From assembly GCA_026413805.1 (NCBI GenBank), contig JAOAKE010000010.1:1-22936 (forward strand): a DNA stretch of 22,936 nt, written 5' to 3'. Positions 1-6,050 of the stretch are shown piece by piece (the stretch's first letter is position 1; each line of letters opens with the position of its first letter). The position numbers were made by a program, and so were the translations under genes. The notes beneath the pieces were generated by a model, which saw only the letters and a program-made list of their open reading frames with translations, did not search any database and had not been told where the DNA came from. This DNA is from Microcaldota archaeon. Its GTDB lineage: Archaea > Micrarchaeota > Micrarchaeia > Anstonellales > Anstonellaceae.

Positions 1-10
1 GGTAACGTCC

Positions 11-568
11 TTGAAAACAGAAGGAAAGTCAAGGGTCAAGTGCAGCAAATGTGGTACTGAAACAGCAGGAGAATTCAAGTTTTGCCCTTCATGTGGTGAA
101 AAATTGAAGGAGGAATGTGAAATTTGTGGAGCAGAGGGGGCAGGCTATATAATATTAGTAGAGGGCGCAAAGCTGCATGTTTGCGAGGAGTGCTCAGGGG
201 CGGGAAAGATACTGCGTGCACCTGCTCCCCCGCCAGCAAGCAAGAAATCCCCGCCTGAAAGCATCAAGGCAGAAATGGAGGTTGTTGAGGGGTATGGCAA
301 GCTGATAGCAGAGGCAAGAAAAAGGCTAGGGCTGCCTGTGGAAGTGCTTGCTGAAAGGATTAATGAAAAGGTTTCTTTTTTGGAGAGAATTGAGCATGAA
401 AAGACCCTGCCTGATGAAAGGGTGGCGCGGAAGCTGGAAAAAGAGCTCGGGATAAGGCTGCTTCAGCCCGCTGCAATTGGGGGAAGCGCTGCGGGCGGCT
501 CTTCGCAAGGAGGGGTGACGCTAGGAGACATAATTGAAATAGAGAGGAAAGAGAGGAAGAAAGGATAA
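11..568 (+). CDS. aMBF1-type transcription factor with an extra N-terminal zinc ribbon
   Basis: Archaeal multiprotein bridging factor 1 homologue, a DNA-binding protein thought to link regulators to the basal TBP/TFB machinery. Two zinc ribbons are visible: C11/C14 with C25/C28, then C36/C39 with C58/C61. The second ribbon contains the ECEICG start that normally opens aMBF1. A Pro-rich linker (about 69-84) leads to an XRE/Cro helix-turn-helix at about 92-150, and a Gly/Ser-rich stretch precedes the charged C-terminus. The first ribbon is an addition to the usual aMBF1 layout. The TTG start at 11 is uncertain: the frame stays open to the window edge (GTA ACG TCC upstream), so the true start may lie outside. 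It runs in the same direction as the ZIP transporter and FEN1 genes, with 17 nt to the next gene, so probably one operon. Confidence 0.88.
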   Translation: MKTEGKSRVKCSKCGTETAGEFKFCPSCGEKLKEECEICGAEGAGYIILVEGAKLHVCEECSGAGKILRAPAPPPASKKSPPESIKAEMEVVEGYGKLIAEARKRLGLPVEVLAERINEKVSFLERIEHEKTLPDERVARKLEKELGIRLLQPAAIGGSAAGGSSQGGVTLGDIIEIERKERKKG

Positions 569-585
569 AAGGCAGGAGAGGTAGA

Positions 586-1329
586 ATGGTTCTTGAGCTG
601 ATTGTTGGGGCAACCTTGCTGGTTAGCCTGTTTTCCCTTGTAGGCATCGCCCTTCTTTTTGTAAGCGAAAAGAGGATAAACTCGGTGTTGTTTTTCCTGA
701 TAAGCTTTGCGGCAGGCACCATGCTTGGCGCGGCTCTGTTTGACTTGTTGCCGCACTCCTCAGAGGAGATTGAGGTGGCGCTTGCCCTTGAGCTTGCCTT
801 TGCGGGCATTTTGGCAGGCTTTGTGATGGAGAAGATAATCCACTGGCACCACCACCATGCAGGGACTGCCCGCGAGCACACTCACCCTCTTGGGATGCTT
901 ACCCTGATAGGCGATGCCCTGCACAATTTCTTTGACGGCGTGGCAATTGCTGCTGCATTCATAGCAGGGATTCCAGTTGGGATAATTACCACCATTGCCA
1001 TTGCACTGCATGAAATCCCGCAGGAAATAGGGGACTTCGCCCTGCTCCTTTACAGCGGCTACACGCGAGCAAAGGCGCTTGCCTTTAACTTTCTCTCTGC
1101 CCTTTCAGCGCTGGCAGGCGCATTGGCATTTTACTTTTTTTCAGAATTGGTGGAGCATTTTGAGAGCTACGCCCTTGCCTTCACTGCGGGCATGTTCATA
1201 TATGTGGCAGCGGCTGACTTGCTTCCACAGATGCATAAAGAAAAGGGAATTTCCAGGTCTGCTGTTCAGTTCTGCTGCATTTTGGCAGGGGCATTTGTAA
1301 TTTGGCTGATTGCAAGGTCCCTGGAGTGA
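586..1329 (+). CDS. ZIP family divalent metal transporter
   Basis: Integral membrane protein of 247 residues, most likely importing Zn2+ or Fe2+ into the cytoplasm. The two ZIP metal-site motifs are present in successive helices: HNFFDG from H113 and HEIPQEIGD from H142, the signature of transmembrane helices 4 and 5. A His-rich loop (H86, H88-H91) lies in the cytoplasmic loop between helices 3 and 4, where ZIP proteins usually carry a His cluster. About eight hydrophobic segments can be counted. Length is typical for the small prokaryotic ZIP (GufA/ZupT-like) branch. The metal cannot be assigned from sequence. The gene ends 4 nt before FEN1 and follows aMBF1 by 17 nt, suggesting co-transcription without a functional link. 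Confidence 0.93.
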   Translation: MVLELIVGATLLVSLFSLVGIALLFVSEKRINSVLFFLISFAAGTMLGAALFDLLPHSSEEIEVALALELAFAGILAGFVMEKIIHWHHHHAGTAREHTHPLGMLTLIGDALHNFFDGVAIAAAFIAGIPVGIITTIAIALHEIPQEIGDFALLLYSGYTRAKALAFNFLSALSALAGALAFYFFSELVEHFESYALAFTAGMFIYVAAADLLPQMHKEKGISRSAVQFCCILAGAFVIWLIARSLE

Positions 1330-1333
1330 GCTA

Positions 1334-2359
1334 ATGGGAGTGGATTTGGGCGAGCTGCCAAAAATAAGCGTTGCCCTTTCTGACCTGGCAGGCAAGCGAT
1401 TTGCCGTGGATGCTTACAATACGATATACCAATTTTTGTCTTCTGTGCGCCAGCCTGACGGAACGCCCCTTATGGACTCGCAGGGGAACATAACCGGCCA
1501 TCTTGCAGGGATTTTTTACCGGAATGCCAAGCTGCTTGAAAACGGCATCCGCCCAATTTATGTTTTTGACGGCAAGCCTCCCGGCGAAAAGGAAGAGGTT
1601 CTAAAAGAGAGAAGTGAAAGAAAGCGCGAGGCAGAAGCCGCATGGAAGGCTGCCCTTGAAAAGGGAAATTTGGAGGAGGCAAGGAAGGCTGCGCAGGCAA
1701 CTTCTCGGCTTACCCCTGAAATGGCGAAGGAGAGCAAACAGCTTCTTGAGCTGATGGGCATCCCTGTGGTGGAAGCGCCAAGCGAGGGCGAGGCGCAGGC
1801 GGCTCAAATGGTAATTGAAGGGGCTGCTGATGCTGTTGCCTCCCAAGATGCTGACTGCCTACTTTTTGGCGCCCCTCTCTTGCTTCGCAACCTTTCAGTT
1901 GGGGGCAGGCGAAAATTGCCAGGCAAAAACGAGTATGTCAGCGTTGAGCCTGAGTTCGTTGAGCTGAGAGCTGTGCTTGAGGCTCTAGGGATAGACAGGC
2001 GCAGGCTGATTTGGATGGGGATATTGGTCGGCACTGACTTTGACGAGGGGGTAAAAGGAATTGGGCCAAAAAAGGCGCTAAAAATTGTGAAAGAAGCGCA
2101 CAGCTTAGATGATGCTGTTCTCAAGGCAGGGGCTGGAGGGCAGCTTGAGCTTTTCAGGGCAGTTGAGCACTTTTTCCTTGAGCCGCCTGTAAAGAAGGGC
2201 GTGGCGGTGCAGTTTGGGAAAATGAAAACTGAGGAGATTGTTGAGTTCCTTTGCAAGGGGCATGACTTTTCCGAAGAGAGGGTAAGGCGCACCTGCGAAA
2301 ATGTAGAGAAGCAGCTAAAAGAGGTCGGGGCGCAGACCAAGCTTAGCAGCTGGCAGTAG
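1334..2359 (+). CDS. fen: Flap endonuclease 1 (FEN1)
   Basis: Structure-specific nuclease that removes 5' flaps during Okazaki fragment maturation and repair. The start at 1334 gives the universal MGV N-terminus, with Gly2 as the mature end; an in-frame upstream ATG at 1310 would add eight residues and overlap the ZIP gene. All metal-binding acids are in place: D26, D79, E151, E153, D172, D174 and D235. The helix-hairpin-helix follows at about 243-255 (KGIGPKKALKIVK). The C-terminus ends QTKLSSWQ, a PCNA-interacting peptide in which the usual terminal Phe is Gln. Length (341) is normal. GGAGTGA overlaps the end of the ZIP gene as a plausible ribosome-binding site. Its partner PCNA is encoded at 15117-15866. 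Confidence 0.97.
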   Translation: MGVDLGELPKISVALSDLAGKRFAVDAYNTIYQFLSSVRQPDGTPLMDSQGNITGHLAGIFYRNAKLLENGIRPIYVFDGKPPGEKEEVLKERSERKREAEAAWKAALEKGNLEEARKAAQATSRLTPEMAKESKQLLELMGIPVVEAPSEGEAQAAQMVIEGAADAVASQDADCLLFGAPLLLRNLSVGGRRKLPGKNEYVSVEPEFVELRAVLEALGIDRRRLIWMGILVGTDFDEGVKGIGPKKALKIVKEAHSLDDAVLKAGAGGQLELFRAVEHFFLEPPVKKGVAVQFGKMKTEEIVEFLCKGHDFSEERVRRTCENVEKQLKEVGAQTKLSSWQ

Positions 2360-2998
2360 TCAGTTGGGGACAACCTCCACCAGCACAAGCGAGCCGTCTT
2401 GAAGCCCAAGCTTTTCCCGCAGGTTAAACGCAGAGATTACTTCAAGCACCTTCAAGCCATGCACCGAGCGCTCAGGGAAGACTATTGCGCATGGCACACC
2501 CGAAATTGCACAGCGGTAAATGTCTATTTTCCCAAATGAGCGCTTGCCTTTCTTGAAGCCGCGAATTTCAATGGGCGGGCGCTGGCGCAAAAGCAGCCTT
2601 TTTTCTATGTCTTCGTCAGCTATTGAGACATTCAGGGTGCCTGGAAATGGCTTGAAGCCCAGCTTCTTTGCAATCTGGGAGAGGTATTCCCTTTGCGAAA
2701 GGTAATACGCCCCTTCGCCTATCCCTGTGACTACTGTGCCGCTGAAAGAAAGGGCAGTCCCTTCAAGCGCCTGCACCATCTCCTTCACGCACTTGCGCGC
2801 ACTTTCCACTGCCTTTTGAGTCAGAAAGACCTTGCCACCAGACCGGTCAATCTCGCCGCTTTTGGCAAGGGCAATCAGCCTTCGCGAGGCAGTCTGCTGG
2901 GACACTCCCACTCCCTCTGCCACTTCGCTGGTGGTAATGTGCTTGGGCTCGCGGTGTGCCCCTTTCTTCAAAAGGTAAAATACTATTTCGTCTATCAT
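2360..2998 (-). CDS. ribK: CTP-dependent riboflavin kinase with N-terminal winged-helix domain
   Basis: Makes FMN from riboflavin using CTP, the archaeal RibK reaction. Residues 1-80 form a winged helix-turn-helix (SEVAEGVGVSQQTASRRL), and about 85-212 form the compact RibK beta-barrel. Family motifs include GEGAYYLS, FPGTLNVSI and the C-terminal FNLREKLGLQDGS. The HTH fusion is common in euryarchaeal RibK and is often proposed to allow flavin-responsive control, although this is not visible here. The ATG at 2998 is preceded by AGGTGA about 4 nt upstream. The stop codon abuts the convergent FEN1 stop with no spacing. Confidence 0.95.
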   Translation of the reverse strand: MIDEIVFYLLKKGAHREPKHITTSEVAEGVGVSQQTASRRLIALAKSGEIDRSGGKVFLTQKAVESARKCVKEMVQALEGTALSFSGTVVTGIGEGAYYLSQREYLSQIAKKLGFKPFPGTLNVSIADEDIEKRLLLRQRPPIEIRGFKKGKRSFGKIDIYRCAISGVPCAIVFPERSVHGLKVLEVISAFNLREKLGLQDGSLVLVEVVPN

Positions 2999-3037
2999 TT
3001 TTTCACCTTCTTGCCACTCGCAGATGAGTAGCGGTTC

Positions 3038-3048
3038 TAATTTAAATC
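3038..3048. promoter_or_regulatory. TATA-like box between ribK and the C/D sRNA
   Basis: The palindromic run TAATTTAAATC lies about 40 nt upstream of the ribK start on the minus strand, which would give a leader of about 15-20 nt containing the AGGTGA site. In the other direction it could start the sRNA precursor around 3070. A second A-rich run at 3075-3083 is also possible for the sRNA. Assigned from composition and spacing only. Confidence 0.45.
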
Positions 3049-3094
3049 CTTTTTCCTAAATCCAAGCAGGCTGCATAAAAAAATGACAGCAAGC

Positions 3095-3154
3095 GCCAAT
3101 GATGAGATGAACAACCGCTGATGAATATGTGATGTGGTTAACAGCGGCTGAGGC
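3095..3154 (+). ncRNA. C/D box guide RNA (2'-O-methylation guide)
   Basis: All elements of an archaeal C/D box sRNA occur in order with ideal spacing. Box C is AUGAUGA (3099-3105), followed by a 12-nt guide GAUGAACAACCG (3106-3117) and box D' CUGA (3118-3121). After a 7-nt spacer come box C' GUGAUGU (3129-3135, one mismatch to RUGAUGA), a second 12-nt guide GGUUAACAGCGG (3136-3147) and box D CUGA (3148-3151). GCC (3095-3097) and GGC (3152-3154) can close a terminal stem and form the kink-turn bound by L7Ae. By the N+5 rule the guides would direct methylation at a U in CGGUUGUUCAUC (D' guide) and a U in CCGCUGUUAACC (D guide) in rRNA or tRNA. I could not identify the target sites. It lies in the gap between divergent ribK and the SerK-like gene. 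Confidence 0.88.
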
Positions 3155-3177
3155 ACAAGGCTTGTGGGAGGGCTGGG

Positions 3178-3187
3178 TATTTAAAAC
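3178..3187 (+). promoter_or_regulatory. TATA box of the SerK-like gene
   Basis: TATTTAAAAC lies about 36 nt before the ATG at 3218 and about 21 nt before the alternative TTG at 3203. Archaeal TATA boxes centre about 26-28 nt before the transcript start, so transcription would begin near 3209. That favours the ATG at 3218 with a very short leader. Confidence 0.55.
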
Positions 3188-3217
3188 AAAGATGAGGTTT
3201 TTTTGGCTGGTGCGTGG

Positions 3218-4015
3218 ATGCTTCCTGAAGAAATAATAGAAAAGATACAGATATTGCCTGTTGAAAAGCTGGTAAGCCATGAAGAGATAATCCCTTTCAA
3301 CTTGCAGAGGCTGAGGGAAGGGATGCTCAACATGGGCAGGCTTGTTGACCCAATAATTGTTGAGGACAAGCACTACATGGTGATAGACGGAAACCACCGC
3401 AAGAAAGTGCTTGAAATAATAAAATGCCCGAACGCCGCCTGCCAGATTGTAGATTACCAATCTCCGCAGATAAAGGTAGGGACGTGGTTCCCTGTTTCCA
3501 AGGCAATAAAGCCTGAGGAGATAAACGGCTTTTTGCCTGAGCCTGTTGATTTTGAAGAGGGGATGCGCGCGATAGAGCGGCTGGAGGGGGTTTTCCTCTT
3601 TGCCCGAAAGAAGAACGGCGAAAAGGACTGCTACCTTTACAAGTCAGAAGGGAGAGGAAAGCTGCATGAGCTAATAGCCGAGCAAAGAAAATTCATCTTG
3701 GCAACCGAGGGAAGGGACATGCAGTATGTTGCAGATGACAGGCATGAGGAATACCTCAACCAAGGATACAGTGTATTTTACAGGAGAACTTACACCAAAG
3801 AGGAGATAATCTCGGAAGCATTGGCTGGGAGGCTGATGCCTCCAAAAAGCACGCGCCATATTGTCCCAGACAGGATAATCAGGCTGAATATGCACCTTGG
3901 ATGGCTTGCCGAGCCTCCCGAGGTAGCAAAGGAGCTCATGGATGCTTCCCTTAAAAGGAGGCTGGGCGAAAGTTCCATTCGCAGGTATACTGAGTCGGTC
4001 ATTGTCCTTTATTGA
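3218..4015 (+). CDS. SerK-like ParB-fold kinase (probable free L-serine kinase)
   Basis: Resembles the ADP-dependent serine kinase SerK of Thermococcus kodakarensis (ParB/sulfiredoxin fold), which makes O-phosphoserine from free serine. The N-terminal nuclease-like fold holds SHEEII, with E22 at the position of the catalytic Glu of SerK, and IDGNHR with D57, H60 and R61. A second family block near residues 200-220 reads PPKSTRHIVP, matching the SerK PKTTRHVLP region. Relative to SerK it has a C-terminal extension of about 35 residues. The related SbnI kinase uses ATP, so the phosphate donor is not certain. ParB partition function is unlikely, as no ParB helix-turn-helix follows. TTG at 3203 would add five residues; the promoter spacing favours ATG. 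The redoxin gene follows after 23 nt. Confidence 0.78.
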   Translation: MLPEEIIEKIQILPVEKLVSHEEIIPFNLQRLREGMLNMGRLVDPIIVEDKHYMVIDGNHRKKVLEIIKCPNAACQIVDYQSPQIKVGTWFPVSKAIKPEEINGFLPEPVDFEEGMRAIERLEGVFLFARKKNGEKDCYLYKSEGRGKLHELIAEQRKFILATEGRDMQYVADDRHEEYLNQGYSVFYRRTYTKEEIISEALAGRLMPPKSTRHIVPDRIIRLNMHLGWLAEPPEVAKELMDASLKRRLGESSIRRYTESVIVLY

Positions 4016-4038
4016 TTGGCTAGAGAGAGGCTGGAAGG

Positions 4039-4596
4039 ATGGTGCTTTTGCAATCTGAGGAAAAGAAGCTAAAGCCAGGGGACAGGGCGCCAGGCTTTTC
4101 GCTTATTGGCACTGACGGAAAAAGGCACTCTTTGGAGGACTACGAGGGTGCAAGGGCGCTTTTGGTGGTATTCACCTGCAACCACTGCCCGTATGCACAG
4201 GCAAAGTTTGGAAGGATGAACGAGATTGCTGCAAAATACGAAAAGTTCGGCGTAAAGGTGGTTGGGATAAACCCCAACGATTCTTCCCGCTACCCAGAGG
4301 ACTCGTTTGAAAACATGAAAAAGGTGGCAAGGGCTCTTGGCTTCAAGTTTGACTATCTTTATGATGAAACGCAGGAAGTTGCAAAGAAATACGGGGCGGT
4401 CTGCACCCCCGACCCCTTTCTTTTTGACTCGGAATTCAGGCTGGCCTACCACGGAAGGCTGGACGATGCGCTCTCGCCTGAGAAAAAGCCGTCTAAATTC
4501 ATAATGGAAGAGGCAATAGACGCTGTGCTGGCAGGGCGAAAGCCTCCATACCAGTTTTTGCATTCACAGGGCTGCTCAATAAAGTGGAGGGAATGA
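4039..4596 (+). CDS. Thioredoxin-fold redoxin (AhpC/TSA-like, CNHC motif)
   Basis: A 185-residue thioredoxin-fold protein of the peroxiredoxin/TlpA-like group, probably a cytoplasmic thiol reductase or peroxidase. The N-terminal LKPGDRAPGFSL is the usual AhpC/TSA opening. The active site is C47-N-H-C50 in FTCNHCPYAQ, a signature of an uncharacterised redoxin branch found in bacteria and archaea. The downstream VCTPDPFLFD segment, with the cis-Pro loop, is also typical. No signal peptide is visible. The substrate cannot be named. ATG at 4039 is preceded by GGAAGG. It probably shares a transcript with the SerK-like gene. Confidence 0.88.
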   Translation: MVLLQSEEKKLKPGDRAPGFSLIGTDGKRHSLEDYEGARALLVVFTCNHCPYAQAKFGRMNEIAAKYEKFGVKVVGINPNDSSRYPEDSFENMKKVARALGFKFDYLYDETQEVAKKYGAVCTPDPFLFDSEFRLAYHGRLDDALSPEKKPSKFIMEEAIDAVLAGRKPPYQFLHSQGCSIKWRE

Positions 4597-4606
4597 AAAA
4601 TAAATA
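4596..4606 (+). promoter_or_regulatory. TATA box of the PflX-type gene
   Basis: AAAAATAAATA is centred 28 nt before the ATG at 4629, the spacing expected for a leaderless transcript. It overlaps the end of the preceding redoxin gene. Confidence 0.55.
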
Positions 4607-4628
4607 GTTGTGTGGGCAAACCCTAATC

Positions 4629-5666
4629 ATGGCGGAGGAAGTTGAGGCTCTTTCTAATTATTTTGCCATTCTGAAAGGCAAGGCCCTCCCGGCCTTCAAG
4701 CTTGCAAGAAAAATCAGGTGCGAGCAGCGAGGCAGCTTGGAAGAGATGTGGGAAGAGCACAGGAGAGCTGCTGCTGTCATTTTAGAAGAAGGCGGGGCAG
4801 CCGCAGGCAGGCAGGATGCCCCCTATTCATTCCTTGACTTAAAATTGGACATTGCCCAAAGGCTTCTTGAAAGCTGCGTGCTTTGCGAAAGAAGGTGCAG
4901 GGCTAACAGGAAAGAGGGAAGGCTCGGCTGGTGCAGGGTAGGGGCGCAAAGCCGTGTTGCCTCTTGCTTTGAGCACTGGGGAGAGGAGGCCTGCCTCATT
5001 CCAAGCGGGACAATATTTTTTGCAGGCTGCAACTGGAGGTGCTGCTATTGCCAGAACTTTGACATAAGCCAGTTTCCGCAAAGCGGGGTTGCATGGGGAG
5101 GAAAGGAAATTGCAGGCTGGCTGGACAGAAAAGCAGCCTCGGGCGCAGTGATAAATGCCAATTTCGTCGGGGGAGACCCAACCCCGAACCTCCACACCAT
5201 AATTGACGCTGCGAGGAACATGAAGAGCAGCCTGCCGCTTGTTTGGAATTCCAACATGTATATGAGTGAGGAGAGCATGGAGCTGCTTGACGGCCTGGTG
5301 GATGTATATTTGGCTGATTTCAGGTATGGGAATGACGAGTGCGCCATGAGGCTGAGCGAGGCGCCCAATTGCCTTTCAACAACCAAGCGCAACTTCCTTC
5401 TTGCCTCCTCACATGCTGAGCTGATTGTCCGTGTCTTGGTGCTGCCCAGCCATATAGACTGCTGCGCGAGAAATATCATTGCCTGGCTTGGAGAAAACCT
5501 GCCTGACAAAGCCTATGTAAATTTGATGAGCCAATACCGGCCGTGCTACAAGGCATTTGGGCAACCCGACATTGCAAGGCAGCTGAAAAAAGAGGAATTT
5601 TTGAGGGCAGCTGCCTTCCTGCAAAAAAGCAGGATAAAAAATTACGAAATACAGGGCTTGCCTTAG
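4629..5666 (+). CDS. PflX-type radical SAM protein
   Basis: Radical SAM enzyme resembling pyruvate formate-lyase activating enzyme homologues of the PflX group (COG1313); the substrate is unknown. The SAM-binding [4Fe-4S] motif is CxxxCxxC at C134, C138 and C141 (FAGCNWRCCYCQN). Upstream lies a second Cys cluster, C83, C86, C90 and C102 (CVLCERRC...GWC), typical of this group and possibly a further metal site. GGDPTPN (about 179-185) is the glycine-rich SAM-contact strand. Residues 1-75 are a helical extension. ATG at 4629 is chosen because a TATA box lies 28 nt upstream; TTG at 4608 would add seven residues. No glycyl radical enzyme is visible nearby as a partner. Confidence 0.88.
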   Translation: MAEEVEALSNYFAILKGKALPAFKLARKIRCEQRGSLEEMWEEHRRAAAVILEEGGAAAGRQDAPYSFLDLKLDIAQRLLESCVLCERRCRANRKEGRLGWCRVGAQSRVASCFEHWGEEACLIPSGTIFFAGCNWRCCYCQNFDISQFPQSGVAWGGKEIAGWLDRKAASGAVINANFVGGDPTPNLHTIIDAARNMKSSLPLVWNSNMYMSEESMELLDGLVDVYLADFRYGNDECAMRLSEAPNCLSTTKRNFLLASSHAELIVRVLVLPSHIDCCARNIIAWLGENLPDKAYVNLMSQYRPCYKAFGQPDIARQLKKEEFLRAAAFLQKSRIKNYEIQGLP

Positions 5667-6050
5667 GCGAGTTATTAAAAAATGGCTTTCCAAATATTTT
5701 CGCGATGATGACACCGCTCCAGTGAGTAAGCCAAAGGCGATGACTCGGCGGAGTAGCTTCTGAGCAAACAATGCATGTTGGGCGCACCAAGCGACTTTCA
5801 ACTGCCCGCATAAGCTTGAGGCTGGCAACGCCCTAGCCGAACAAAAAGGAGTAGCCTTTAAAAGCAAGAAATCATGTTCCAGCTGCAAGCGGGCCATCCT
5901 GGTATTACAACCCCTTTGAGAGAGGGAATAGCAAAAGAGGGTGGCTGAATTAGAAGAGCGGGTGAAGCGGCTGGAAGCTAAGCTCAAGTAAAACCAATAT
6001 AAATTCTGCGCGAGAATAAGGGGCAGCAGGAGTTTAGCAAGAGGGCTGAA
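5667..6050. other. 384-nt gap: no confident gene; possible gene remnant or RNA
   Basis: No intact gene is supported here. A TATA-like run (TTATTAAAAAA, 5672-5682) would start transcription near 5703. C/D-like boxes follow: AUGAUGA at 5705-5711, GCGAUGA at 5737-5743 and CUGA at 5760-5763, but the D' box and guide spacings are poor. One frame from about 5641 to the TAA at 5989-5991 reads like a protein interrupted by TGA (5761), TGA (5917) and TAG (5929). It includes SCSSCKR and ends in the coiled-coil-like VAELEERVKRLEAKLK. A hairpin (GGCT...AGCC with inner GGC/GCC) occupies 5820-5838. AATATAAATT at 5996-6005 probably drives the downstream synthase. I checked for tRNA, SRP RNA and RNase P RNA signatures and found none. 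Confidence 0.5.

Noticed and set aside
841..858. His run in the ZIP transporter as an artificial tag
   Set aside because: It sits in the loop where ZIP proteins naturally carry His clusters.
1804..2409. Long reading frame antisense to FEN1
   Set aside because: Low-complexity Ser/Pro/Thr-rich translation, typical of the shadow of a real gene; FEN1 is certain on the plus strand.
3218..4015. ParB-type partition protein or nuclease
   Set aside because: There is no helix-turn-helix after the ParB-like fold and no parA neighbour; the SerK-specific blocks fit better.
5761..5763. TGA as a selenocysteine codon in the gap frame
   Set aside because: A second TGA and a TAG follow in the same frame, no SECIS-like element was seen, and TGA is an ordinary stop throughout the window.
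5667..6050. SRP RNA, RNase P RNA or tRNA in the long gap
   Set aside because: None of the conserved sequence blocks of these RNAs, and no T-loop motif, could be found.
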